This document shows positions 13,001 to 24,314 of a DNA stretch of 64,000 nt, one piece after another. The notes under the pieces were generated by a model. That model was not told where the DNA came from, ran no database searches, and worked only from the letters and a program-made list of their open reading frames with translations. The position numbers and the translations under genes were made by a program. This stretch comes from Atherinomorus stipes (Eukaryota; Chordata; Actinopteri; Atheriniformes; Atherinidae). The DNA is taken from contig JALJCO010003915.1 in NCBI GenBank assembly GCA_023101725.1, forward strand, positions 1 through 64,000, in the 5' to 3' direction. Position 1 is the stretch's first letter, and each line of letters begins with the position of its first letter.

Positions 13001-13503
13001 AACAGGAGATTCTCATCATGACGTGGTGGAACGAGAGACTCTCATCATGACGTGGTGGAACGAGAGACTCTCATCATGACGTGGTGGAACGAAGATTCTC
13101 ATCATGACGTAGTGAAACGGGAGATTCTCATCACGATGTGATGAAACGGGAGATTCTCATCACGATGTGATGAAACGGGAGATTCTCATCACGACGTGGT
13201 GAAACGGGAGATTCTCATGAAGACGTGGTGGAACAGGAGATTCTCATCATGACGTGGTGGAACGAGAGATTCTCATGACGTGGTGGAACAGGAGATTCTC
13301 ATCATGACGTGGTGGAACGAGAGATTCTCATGACGTGGTGGAACGGGAGATTCTCATCACGACGTGGTGGAACGAGAGATTCTCATGACGTGATGAAACG
13401 GGAGATTCTCATCACGACGTGGTGAAATGGGAGATTCTCATCACGACGTGGTGAAACGGGAGATTCTCATCACAATGTGGTGGAACGGGAGATTCTCATA
13501 ATG
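7028..13503 (+). repeat. 29-bp minisatellite derived from transposase coding sequence
   Basis: About 220 tandem copies of a unit of usually 29 bp. It contains GTGGTGGAACGGGAGATTC and ends in a doubled CATCAT-type trinucleotide. Length variants of 28 bp (GAACGAAGATTC form) and 26 bp (one CAT lost) are interspersed. Read in frame, one unit gives D-V-V-E-R-E-I-L-I-M, the segment that directly follows the catalytic Glu region in this Tc1-like transposase. Immediately 3' of the last unit the protein reading continues as transposase. Because 29 is not a multiple of three, no long protein is encoded; the longest frames are about 130 codons. Confidence 0.95.
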
Positions 13504-13640
13504 GGTCTGCAGCAACTGTGTGATGCTATGATGTAAATATGGAGCAAAGTCTCTGAGGAATGTTACCAACTCCTTGCTGGATCTATGCCAGCAAGAATGT
13601 TCTGGAGTGAAAAGAGTTAAATTAACCGATATTTGTGTTA
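13488..13640 (+). pseudogene. Tc1-like transposase C-terminus downstream of the array
   Basis: From the last unit the frame reads NVVEREILIMGLQQLCDAMM, then a stop, then IWSKVSEECYQLLAGSMPAR. This is the usual C-terminal end of the Tc1-like family begun at 5959 (L-Q-Q-L-x-D-A, S-E-E-C and S-M-P-x-R motifs). It fixes the array inside one transposase gene. The 3' terminal repeat of the element is not recognisable. Confidence 0.85.
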
Positions 13641-14230
13641 TTTTATAGCTGTAACAATCTAAAAAAAAATCTTCTCGGCTCTAAGAATTTATTAACTTGA
13701 CATATTTTTTTACATGCAGACCGCAGTTTTGCATGAGCTTGTCCCTCCACCTTTGAATGAATTCATCAGTCATCAAACTGTACAGTAGCTCTACATGGGA
13801 AGTCTCAACAATCCAGAATGAGAATGATTAGACTGACATGAAGCCCATGTTAATGCATTCAAGCCCACGGATACAGAATGCTCCATTTATTTCTTAAATC
13901 CAGCTGAACTTTTGACGGAAGTCCTCCGAGGTTTACTTTATTTGGAAAACATCTGTAACATGCAGTCATCATGAAAGAGTGTAAGAATCATGTTGTGATT
14001 TTTTTCTACATCTAACAAAAAAAAAAAAACACCTTTTTATTTTCCAAGTAGTCTGCACTGCATACACAGAATCTAAATAAGATAAGTTAAATTGAGACTA
14101 TGTGTTCCACTTTAGTTTCTGAGAAAATATTTTATTTGCATCAAGTTCTTTTGTACCTAATAATGCTGGTTAGATGTTATGCACAATCCTGTTCGTCATA
14201 AATAGGATGTTTTTTTATTCTCCGACTCAT

Positions 14231-14279
<49 letters not shown>

Positions 14280-14580
14280 CTGCTGTGTGAATGGACGATT
14301 GACTGAAAATCACTGCCTTACAGCATACACAAAGGTCTGCAGGGCATGATAACCTGATATCTGATTCTCATCATCTGAAACTCCTCAGCTTATAAATATC
14401 AGTGCTTCTCCCTCCATTTCCTCTGAGTTTGTCTCTCTGCAGCACAAATATCTCCCATCACTGAACCCGTGGAGTCACCAACATTCAAGAAAGTTCATTT
14501 TTCCTGTAATGTAAAGCTACGTGTGCTAATGCTATTCATTCTATACTTGTATTTATTTATTTACATGTTCATTTAACAGG
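13641..14580. other. non-coding stretch with a CA microsatellite
   Basis: AT-rich sequence with no coding motif. It contains the CA tract at 14231-14277 and little else that I can name. Confidence 0.4.
14231..14277. repeat. (CA)n microsatellite
   Basis: About 23 uninterrupted CA dinucleotides. Confidence 0.98.
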
Positions 14581-14699
14581 GAAACAACATTGTTTCATAA
14601 GGTTAGACTTCCAGAGGGTACGCTTACTATCATGTCATTAAAAATGTTTCAGTCATTGAATCACATTGTTTCTGTAGTCGTATTTTTACCACAATCTAA

Positions 14700-15420
14700 A
14701 ATTATCATAGAACATTGCTTGTGGAGTCCCACAGGGGTCCGTTTTGGGACCTTAGCTGATCATTCTGTACATAAATCACTCAAATTGGATTGGCTGATGA
14801 TACAAATGTTATTTGCACTGGGGATAACTTGAAGCAGGTTTTGGGGAAAATCATGCAGGAAATTATTAAATTAAAAAGAGGGTTTGATAGGAATAAATTA
14901 CCCATGAATCTAAATAAAACTAAAATTGTGTAATTTGGTAATTGTAGTTTAACTGCTGAAGTACAAGAGGACATAGATGGTGTTATTATAGAGAGAGTTT
15001 ATGAATATAAATTTCTTGGTGTGATAAATAACAACAGGATCTGCTGGAAGAGTCATAAAATATATACAAACAATAATTGCAAAAAACATTTCAGTCTTCG
15101 GTAAATCTAAATATGCTATGGATAAAAAATCACTTTATCTTCTTTACTTATCAATGATTTAGCTATATCTGAATTATTGTGTGGAAATATGGGGAAACAC
15201 TTACAAAATGTCTTTGCTACCATTATACATACAACAGAAAAGGACAATAAGAATTGTTTGTAATATAGGATATCAGGACCATACCAACATACTCTACTTT
15301 TAATTAAGAACTCTTACGTTTTATGATTTGGTGGAATTACAAACAGCAGCATAAATGTTTAAAGTAAGTAACAGTTTACTACCAGACCATTTTCAAAAGA
15401 TGTTTCATCATCGAGATGGG
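14700..15420 (+). pseudogene. LINE reverse transcriptase and 3' coding remnant
   Basis: Non-LTR retrotransposon fragment, 5'-truncated. CGVPQGSVLGP-like sequence near 14721-14750 is the conserved RT motif. It is followed by an LADDTN catalytic-box remnant near 14796, NLNKTKIV near 14910, YEYKFLGV near 15003, and LLPLYIQQKR..RIVCN-type sequence near 15210-15260. Frames shift and stops occur, so it is dead. The motif set suggests the L2/CR1/Jockey group. A recurrence of similar 3' sequence near 15950-16040 may be the displaced end. Confidence 0.75.
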
Positions 15421-16225
15421 GGATATGATCTCTGGTAAGAGACAAACAAACAAGCAAACGCCAGCAGTTGCCTTCATTATGGAGGTCAATAAGCCTTGAA
15501 GATGCTCTGAGGAATGAGATGATCCAGACGTATCCACGAACAGCTTCAGCTCTGTTCATATGAGACATGACGGTTGTCTCCAAGCATTACCCGAAGAGGC
15601 CACCCAGTCTGAACTCATCTTCATCCCTGACTTTCACCAAGGACACATCACCACAGGTAGCTGTTTGATTTACGCTGCTGTACAGCCAGGCCGCAGGGCG
15701 GAACGACCTGGAAGATGTGGTACTTACATGTATGTCTGTGGACATGGATGTGGGTGTGTGTTTCAGATTAAAGGTCACAACTTTTACCATGAACTCAGCG
15801 TTAATTCAACAATGATGAAGAGGAGGAAGGGATTAGTGCCAACCTACTTACAGGTTTCAGGAACGTTCGAGCACTGATGTAAATGTGATTCCAAACCAGA
15901 TTTCTGATGACAGCTAACGTAAAAAAACAAGCGCAAGACGTCAGTTTGTTGAAAAATGTGGAGGCTATGCCCACCGCTTTGGTCCAAGTTTAAATAACTG
16001 GTAACTTTCACATATAGAAGAGTTTAAAGATGTTTTCTGAGTGGCGAGAGGATAGTTTCACTCACAGAAAACACAAAAGTGGCCAAAGAGAGCGGGGCAG
16101 TGAGGGTCAGGGCAAATGACTGATATCCTCTGAGCTAAGAGCTAACAAAGCCAAAGCTAACGGCAGGTAATGGATTACCACATGTGTAGTAAACCTGACC
16201 ACCTGAACCACTTCATTATGCAATC
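15421..16225. other. mostly unassigned; possible LINE 3' end
   Basis: A 105-codon plus-strand open frame (15560-15877) has no recognisable motif. About 15950-16040 may be the tail of the preceding LINE. Otherwise nothing recognised. Confidence 0.35.
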
Positions 16226-17500
16226 CCACAAAAATATGTGACATGAGCACGATCGGTCTAACTCATTTACGTGTCTCCGACACATAACTGCTTCAAATTA
16301 CGTGCAACTGACACGTAAATTTCTGCAATGTTAAAGGTACAGTATGTAAGAGTTACTGACATCTTGTGGTCAAAATAGGTATTTGAAAGAAAAGATGTTT
16401 TCTTTCAGAAAATTTGTTTTCTTTCAAATGACTTCATATTCCAAGCACTGTTGTGAATGTATGGTGGCCGTTAGTGGCCAAAATTCTCCCAGACATAAAG
16501 ATTTTTTCATCTGTGAGTGGATCCAGTGGTCTCAGGTGTAGCTATGACTGAACTACAGGTAACTAATTTTAATGGTTTTAAGGCATTACTGATCCCAAAC
16601 AGTCTCTAACTCCCATTAATCAAAGCTGGTACAGCAGTTTTAAAGTTCAGAGGGTTCTCACTTCACACACATTGTTTTGTCCATTCAGGGACACCGTAGT
16701 AAAAATGGTAGAACAAATATGGCAGCCTCCATATGTGCACCGCCCAGCAAGTAGATATAAATGACTCATTCTAAGAAAATAAACATATAACAGCTGTTCT
16801 AGTGCAGCGATTACACATCAATATAAACAGTTTTGAATTTTATATCACATTTTTCTGCCATTGACCTTTGATTTTTTTACATACTGTACCTTTAAGTCAA
16901 TGGTGAAGCTTTTTGTGTCCCCAGACACAAACTTTTCTGCTTCAAATTACGTGCTGCTGACATGTAGAACTGCAATGTAAAATCAACAAGTCCTCTAAAG
17001 AAAATCACACCCACTTTAGATTGTTTGTGCATAAAATACGGACTATATTACGTTTTTAATATCCACTTAGTTTATATATGCTTTTATGCTCCACAGCTTT
17101 TTCATACTGAAATCCTTTTAGGTTTTTTTGGCTGTATGTTGCCTGGAGAAACCTGGAATCAACTTCCCAAACTTCTGGTTGACGGGCAACTGCTCTGTGT
17201 CCAAGTAAGGCAACATGCAGCCAAAAAACCTAAAAGGATTTAGACTACGTCAAAATGAGAAGAACAGTGGATCGCATGGATATTAAAAACGTAATATAGT
17301 CCGTATTTTTATGCACAAACAACCTAATATGGGTGTGATTTTTTTAGAGGACCTGTTGATTTTAATTAGCCTTTTTATTTTTACGTTGATTTTCATTTTT
17401 ACGTGTCAGCAGCACGTAATTTGAAGCAGTTGCGTGTCGGGGACACCTAAATGAGTAAGATTGTTCGTGCTCGTGTCACATATTTTTGCGTATTTTTGTG
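16226..17500. mobile_element. long-inverted-repeat (foldback) DNA element, interrupted
   Basis: The two halves are reverse complements. The outer left end ACAAAAATATGTGACATGAG pairs with the right end near 17475-17500. TCAAATTACGTGC near 16296 and again near 16944 pairs with GCACGTAATTTGA near 17411. TACGGACTATATTACG near 17037 pairs with CGTAATATAGTCCGTA near 17290. TCCTTTTAGG near 17114 pairs with CCTAAAAGGA near 17229. The left arm is split by the MITE at 16335-16891. There is no coding capacity. Target duplication is not evident. Confidence 0.8.
16335..16891. mobile_element. TTAA-flanked MITE, copy 1 (557 bp)
   Basis: Starts AGGTACAGTATGTAAG and ends TACATACTGTACCT, an inverted repeat, and is flanked on both sides by TTAA (16331-16334 and 16892-16895). 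That target choice is characteristic of the piggyBac superfamily. The whole sequence recurs at 23730-24261. It sits inside the left arm of the foldback element. Confidence 0.85.
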
Positions 17501-18439
17501 AGATCAAGTTGATTTAACCCGTATAAAAGTGCCTCCTCTACTGGTTATTAGCTCAAACGGTTCAGTTTTTTTACTTAGATACTAAACCAGCTGCTGGTGT
17601 TTCTGCAGACTCGGATGATCCGGATCACTGGAACACTGACACACATGTCTCTCATGGTTTTTTTTGCATGTTTCCAACTAATTATATGTTTATGTGGCTG
17701 TTTACTCCGAGAGTCGGCAGGTGCAGTAAAGTAGGTCCCCTGAAACCAGGTCTACCACCAACCTGCTAATAACATTAATTCAAATGGACATGCAAACACA
17801 CACACAAAGTTTCCCTGCAAGTGTGTCACACACACTACATGCAGACCTGTCACACACAGTCAGCGGACCACACGAAAGCTTTGCAAATTGATTTGAAGTA
17901 AAAGAAAAGGGAGGCATTTGCGCTCGGTGAGACTGTGTGGGCTTCGTTAGAGCTGCAGGGCTTTCTGTCCAACACACACAAACACAAGTTTTTCATATCA
18001 GAAATCAGACGAACACACTCGCTCTGTGCTGTTCAAGTGCCGCTGGGAGGAAAAGTCGGACCGGCTGCGTCATCCTGCTGTTTCCTGTGACGCCCAGAGG
18101 TTTCCCTGCTCCTCGCCGGCCGAACTTTTCTTTCAGTATTCATGTTTACAAGACAAATACGCCTGAACTTGTTATAAATAGACATTTGAATAATGAATAC
18201 TTCACTGAAACATTAATGCGACAGAAGAAGGGAAACTAGTTTTCCTGCATGCAGATGGAGGGCAGCGGCTTTGTTTGCTGTTTGTTCAACCTCTGCTGCT
18301 TCGTCCTGCTTGTATTCTTTCCTGCGTGATGTTTTTGGTACGAACGGGATTATCAGTTAGAAATAAACAGAAACGGAGCTTCTGTTCATCTGTTTGTCGC
18401 TTCACCAGATAAAGTTACTCTGATGACGTCACTTTAAAA
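17501..18439. other. intergenic, nothing recognised
   Basis: No repeat family or coding motif recognised. Open frames of 65 and 100 codons here look fortuitous. Confidence 0.35.
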
Positions 18440-20200
18440 CCTCAAACTGTCGTTCCTGTCCTCATTCATCCCTTCATCATTCATCACCCCCTCTTTCACT
18501 CATCCATCCTCCTAACTGTACCTCCTTATCTGTTCATCCCTCCTCCCTTCACCTCTTTATTCATCCTCTCCTTTTCTATCATCCATCCATCCATCCATTT
18601 CTCTATCCATCCATCTACTCATCCATCCATCCATCAATCTTTATTTATCCATCCATCTACTTATCCATCCATCTATTCATCCCTCCATCTACTCATCCAT
18701 CCATCTATTCATCCCTCCATCTACTCATCCATCAATGCATCCATCCATCCATGTATTCATCATCCATTCATCCATCCATCCATCAATCTATATTTATCCA
18801 TCCATCTACTTATCCATCCATCTATTCATCCCTCCATCTACTCATCCATCCATCTATTCATCCCTCCATCTACTCATCCATCAATGCATCATTCCATCCA
18901 TGTATTCATCATCCATTCATCCATCCATCCATCAATCTATATTTATCCATCCATCTACTTATCCATCCATCTATTCATCCCTCCATCTACTCATCCATCC
19001 ATCTATTCATCCCTCCATCTACTCATCCATCAATGCATCCATCCATCCATTCACCCATCCATCAATCTATTCATCCATCCATCTACTTATCCATCCATCC
19101 ATCCATCCATCCATCCATCCATCCATCCATCAATGCATCTATTCACTCATCCATCCATCCATCCATCCATCCATCCATCCATCCATCCATCCATCCATCC
19201 ATCCATCCATCCATCCATCCATCCTTCCATCCCTCCATCTACTTATCCATCATGCATCCATCCATTCATCCACTAATGCATCTATTCATCCATCCATCCA
19301 TCCATCCATCCATCCATCCATCCATCCATCCATCCATCCATCCATCCATCCATCCATCCCTCCATCTACTCATCCATCCATGCATCTATCATCCATTCAT
19401 CCATTAATGCATCTATTCATCGATCCATCCATCCATCCATCTATTCATCCCTCCATCTACTTATCCATCAATGCATCCATCCATCTATTCATTACTCCAT
19501 CTACTCATCCATCCATCCATCCATCCATCCATCCATCTATACATCCCTCCATCCATCCATCCATCCATCCATCCATCCATCCATCCATCTATCCATCCCT
19601 CCATCTACTCATCCATCCATGCATCTATCATCCATTCATCCATTAATGCATCTATTCATCCATCCATCCATCTATTCATCCCTCCATCTACTCATCCATC
19701 CATCCATCCATCCATCTATACATCCCTCCATCTACTCATCCATCCCTCCATCCATCCATCCATCATCCATCCATCCAACTTCCTTCTTCATCCTCCCTCT
19801 TTTTCCTCTCAGTTCATCATTCAGTATTCATCCATCCATCCCTTCCCTCGTTCGTCTTTTCATCTTTTCCCTTTTCCTTACCATTAATCCTTCCATCCTC
19901 ACCTGTATATTCCTCCCCCTTCCTCATGCAGCCATCCATCCTTCTCTTTCCTATTTATTCATCCACCTCCTCCAGCCACCCATCTCTCCATCCTTACCCT
20001 CCCTCACCCATACATTCACTATTCCCTTCCCCATCTATCCATCATCCTCATTCTCCTTTATTCATTTACCCTTTCATCCTCCCCTTTTTCTCTCATCCAT
20101 TTATCCATTCTTCCCTTTGTCATCCTTTCATCTATTCTGTCCTTCCTCATCCACTGATCTTCCCTCCCCTCTGTCACCATCCATCCATCCATCCCCCACC
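18440..20200. repeat. (ATCC)n tetranucleotide array
   Basis: The core (about 18580-19790) is near-continuous CATC/ATCC repeats, with CTATTCATCC and CTACTCATCC variants arranged in larger repeated blocks of roughly 130-150 bp. Flanks to about 18440 and 20200 are degenerate, with scattered ATCC units. Long open frames rich in S-I-H-P arise only because a 4-bp unit gives 12-bp codon periodicity without stops. Confidence 0.95.
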
Positions 20201-21240
20201 CTGCGTGTCCTCCTCCAGCCTGGAAGCATGAATCAGACCAATGAGCCAATCAGAGACCTTTAAACTCTGTCCATGTTTCATCAGTACCGTCCATTAAACC
20301 AGTAAACCCAGTAAACCCAGTAAACCACATAGCTGAGGCGTCTCCTTCTCACTGAAACGCAGCTTAAAGGAATCTCATGATGTCATCAGCTGTCTCATAA
20401 TTAAACTTGTTTGACAATAGTCGGTCATGTCCTTCAGTACGTTAACATCCCAGTCAGGACCAAAACCACCTGGACGATCCTCCAGCTCCCAAACATCATT
20501 CACACTGCAGCCAAAACTGGCTCAAACCCGACTTCTGGTCCACACGTGACCCATTTCTGTCTGAACGGAACAAATCCAGCATGTTATCAACCGATCCAGG
20601 ACGCTTTCATCTGTGTGACAAAATCTCACACAATTCTCTTCATCTTCATCTCTTCATTGGTATTATATCATAAGTTTAGAGCTTAGAAATGAGTACATAC
20701 ATGCTAACGCATGTAGCATCCGTATTTACCAAATACACCACGCTGTATTAAGCATCACCTCTGTGGTGTAGAACGTTTACACTGGAGTCTGATGGAGGTC
20801 ACATAACTTTAAAATGTAAACAATAACATAAAAAAAACATTGTATATCAGCAAAAAATGAGATTAAGCGTTAAGTCCTGCAGTGTGAACGTAGACTTGGT
20901 TCATCGTTTTGCCTTAAAAGTTTCAGGATTTTCGTCTCTGATTCTTTATGCAACACTGTTGTTAAATGAGTCGAGCATTTAGAAAATCGTGCTAAACAGC
21001 TATTTATCACTTCCACTGATCATTCACTGATGCTTGATAAAGAACGAGACATTAGATTCTACATTTATATTATCTAAAAAATGAATGTGTTCAGTGAAAA
21101 GGCTGAAAAGGATTTCTTTATACTTGTGTCTATTGAGAACAGGTTCAAACAAACATTATTGTGGTGAAGATAGAGCTGAACTGGAAGATTTTTATTTCCA
21201 TTTCCCTCCAGAATAAATACCCTTCATTTTATTTCATTTG
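20201..21240. other. intergenic, nothing recognised
   Basis: No coding motif or repeat recognised. A short direct repeat CCAGTAAACC occurs near 20298-20325. Confidence 0.35.
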
Positions 21241-21249
21241 AAAGACTTT

Positions 21250-21515
21250 GATTTAGTGTCTGTCTACGCTCCAACCTTCACCTTTGGTCAGGATATCGGG
21301 GTAGAGATTGAAAATGACATCACGGATGCAGGCATATGAAATGAGCGTCCTCCAGAAGGTGACCGGGCCCAGTTCAAAAGATCAGGTGAGGATTCAAAAC
21401 TTCCAGTGGGAGCTTAAACTGAGGTGGATGGAGGATCTGATTAGGCTGTCTCCTGGTTGCCCCCCCCTTGGAAGTTTTTCAGGCACCTCCTACTGGGACA
21501 GACCCCGGATGTTGC
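21250..21515 (+). pseudogene. LINE reverse transcriptase C-terminal fragment
   Basis: Contains a stretch reading QAYEMSVLQKVTG..., then RWMEDLIRLSPGCPP. It resembles the intact copy at 53690-54466 (QAAEMSFLRRVAG and RWLGHLIRMPPGRLP). It is the region after the RT active site in a LINE family common in fish. Heavily diverged and 5'-truncated. Confidence 0.7.
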
Positions 21516-21915
21516 ATTTGATACTGTAGATCACAGAATCCTGCTGCACAGGCTGGAAAACTAACTGTCTGGTTCTGGTCCCGTTTAAAAGGCCAAAGTT
21601 ATTAAGTCTTGATTGGCTGCTATGAATCTGAGCAAATGGCTCACTTGTGGAGTCCCGCAGGGTCAGTTCTTGGACCTCTTCTGTTTAACTTCTATATGCT
21701 CCCTTTCAGTTAAACATTACAAAACTTTAACATCAATTAACACAGCTATGCAGGCGATGCACAACTTTGTGTCTCTGTCACCATGACGACTGCAGCCCAA
21801 CAGATAAACACCTGGATGAAAGAGAATTTTCTACAATCAAATGAAAACAAAACTGAGATTATTCTGTTTGGTAGCAACGAGGAGGAGATGATTGGTAAAC
21901 ATCTTATGACTCGGG
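21510..21915 (+). pseudogene. LINE reverse transcriptase fragment (L2/CR1-like)
   Basis: AFDTVDHRILLHRLEN near 21520 is RT motif A with its catalytic Asp. LTCGVPQG near 21640 is the next conserved motif. NTWMKENFLQSNENKTEIILF-like sequence near 21810-21870 closes the domain. The YADD box is lost by decay near 21750. Several frameshifts and stops. Confidence 0.75.
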
Positions 21916-22079
21916 GTCGGATCTATCAAAAATGTTTCTTTTAGTCAGATACCTCATAGAAATGTCACGGCCAGCTTCATGGTAATGACATTTGACAGTT
22001 TTGAACTAATTGTGCTGAACTGGTAGAGTTAGCATAAATAATCTTTTAGTTACAAAGAGCTGTACAATTTTTTTTTATA

Positions 22080-22215
22080 TACTGTTTAGATCCCCGAGGG
22101 GGGATCACCTTGGTGGTGGGGGGTTGAGGACCTTGCTCAAGGGTCAACAGTGGTTCACCTGAATGTTGTGTCGGGGACTCGAACCCAGGTCCTCTGCACC
22201 AAAGCCCACGACACT
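22080..22215 (-). repeat. interspersed fish repeat fragment
   Basis: Contains GGTTGAGGACCTTGCTCAAG and GGACTCGAACCCAGGTCCTC, a pattern seen in many teleost interspersed repeats in which a tRNA-like CGAACC segment follows a 'cc-ttgctcaa-ggg' block. Family not named with certainty. Confidence 0.5.
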
Positions 22216-23039
22216 GTCACTAGGCTACCCACTCTCCAATAAGTTTTTATATAAATATATACAGTTTTTACACAAAAATCTATATATATTTGTAAATTAC
22301 AAGCTCTTTGGTAATGGCAGGTAATAAAAATATGGAACTTATGAGTATAAATTAGAAAAAAAAAAAACGTACTGTTCAGTATTTAAAACGTCTGTCTTGC
22401 CTCTGTTCAGCATGTGCTTGAGTAGCAGCACAAACTGACCCAGGCAGAAAAAGAATACAATTTTAATAAATTTTCCTGATCTAAAAATGTTCAACATGGA
22501 GGTAATGACAACAATATTAAGGGACACATTTATTAGACAATAAATAAATGGATTTGACATTTTTGTCAAACATGATAAGAAATCATTAATTCTGTTGTCT
22601 TTTAAGGAATTTATACAAAAAATTACACAATTTGATCATTTTTGAGAAGAAAAAAAAAGCACCAGGTATCTAAAGCCGATGCTGGGGAGAGTGGAAACAG
22701 GGAAACAGCTCCATAAAAATGCTTTAAAAATGTTTCTTTTTCAAAGAATGCTTTTATAAATATGAAATTTTGTTGTTAAATCATATATGTGCATTTATAT
22801 ATTTTCCTTAAAATTTGTCAGACGCAAAATGGCCCAAAATCAAATAAACACCCATGTACGATCAGGGCCGGTTCTAGCTAAACATACATTAGGGGGCACA
22901 CAAAAATATGGAGGGGCATTGTCTTTACACATGCGTTCAGCCCATTTTTTTTGTATTTTCTTAATTAGACTGGGTAATTAGCAGAGTCCAACTCCAAAGA
23001 AATGGATTGCACTTTGTCAGACCTCTACCCTAAGACCTG

Positions 23040-23600
23040 CCCAGCTTGGGTGTCCCACCTGAAACAAAAAGCTCCTGCTGGTATAGCTCTTAGAGTCACT
23101 GAGGCACACAAACCCCCTGACCACAATAAGGTGGCAATCCCTCAGGGGGGAACAGAAAACATAACTAATAAATAAAATTAGAAAAAAAATATATAAATGA
23201 TAATTTTAACAACAATTAACATAATATTTTTTGGACAGCCATTACATCTCAAATCTAAAAGGTTTTTTTCTCAAACAAATAGAACTATCAAACACAAAAA
23301 ATAGAGCAGAACATGAAACTCCTGACCACAGTGAGGTGGTAATCCTAAGGGGGAAACAAAAAATACAAATAATAAATAAAATTAAACAAAAAATAGAATA
23401 CTATCAAAGTTAAGCAACCATCAACATAACAATTGTCTTTTTTTGGACAGCCATTAATATCTAAAATAAATTTAAAGTGTTTTTTGTTTTTTTCAAACAA
23501 ATATAACTATCATACACAAAAAATAGATCAGAACATTAAACTCCTGACCACAGTAAGGTGGCAATTAAAACAAAAAATCCTTTATCAAAGTGATAACAAC
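23040..23600. repeat. ~210-bp tandem repeat inside the hAT element, about 2.5 copies
   Basis: CCTGACCACA followed by AAGGTGG or GAGGTGG recurs at about 23116, 23322 and 23543. ATTTTTTGGACAGCCATTA-type sequence recurs near 23230 and 23440. The spacing is about 205-221 bp. The repeats lie between the transposase stop and the left end, the subterminal zone where hAT transposases commonly bind. Confidence 0.75.
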
Positions 23601-23605
23601 CAACA

Positions 23606-23613
23606 ACATGACA

Positions 23614-23648
<35 letters not shown>

Positions 23649-23660
23649 GGGGGGGGGGGG
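23606..23660. repeat. (TG)n and poly-G tract
   Basis: About 18 TG dinucleotides run into a 14-base G tract. Confidence 0.95.
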
Positions 23661-23729
23661 TGTCACAAAAGGTTTTCTCAAGCAAGCAACAAAAACAGAG
23701 CAAAACTTTTTTTTTTTTTTTTTTCTTAA

Positions 23730-24261
23730 ATACATTGTGTAAGAACTACTGACATCTAGTGGTACAGATGGGTTATAGAAAGAAAAGATGTTTTCTTTCA
23801 AGAGACTTCATATTCCAAGCACTGTTCTGAATATATGGTGGCCATTAGAGGCCAAAATGGTCCCAAACATAAAGATGTTTTCATCTGTCAGTGTATCTAG
23901 TCCTCTCAGGTGAGACTGTACTATGAGTAAACACTTTTAATGTCTTTTAAGGTATTACTTTTCCCAAACAGTCTCTAACTCCCATTAAACAAAGCTGGTA
24001 CTGTAGTTTTAAAGTTCAGAGGGTTATTACTTCCCACACATTGTTCTGTCCACTTGGGGACAGTGTAGTAAAAATGGTGGAACAAATATGGCAGCATCCA
24101 TGTATGCGCACCCACAGAAAGTTGATATAAATGACTCATTCTAAGAAAATAAACATGTAACAGCTATTCTAGAGCAGTGACTACACATCAATAGAAAGCC
24201 AGTTTGAAATTATATATAACATTTTTTTGCTATTGACCTTTGATTTTTACATACTGCACCT
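23730..24261. mobile_element. TTAA-type MITE, copy 2 (about 532 bp), nested in hAT
   Basis: Nearly full-length second copy of the 16335-16891 MITE. The shared core includes ATATGGTGGCC, CAGTCTCTAACTCCCATTAA and AATGACTCATTCTAAG. The left flank is TTAA (23726-23729); the right flank has mutated to TTCA. It lies 53 bp downstream of the hAT transposase stop codon, so it inserted after or with the hAT copy without breaking the gene. Confidence 0.85.
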
Positions 24262-24314
24262 TTCATCTTTTTTTCTCTTGTTTGTTCTTTTCTGGTTTTC
24301 TGGTTTGCCTCACT

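Noticed and set aside
7028..13503. Resemblance to a CRISPR array because of the ~29-bp repeat length
   Set aside because: Units are directly abutting with no unique spacers, the genome is eukaryotic, and the unit is explained by transposase codons.
18735..20263. Open frames up to 303 codons made of S-I-H-P repeats
   Set aside because: Artefact of the ATCC tetranucleotide array, which contains no stop codon in several frames.
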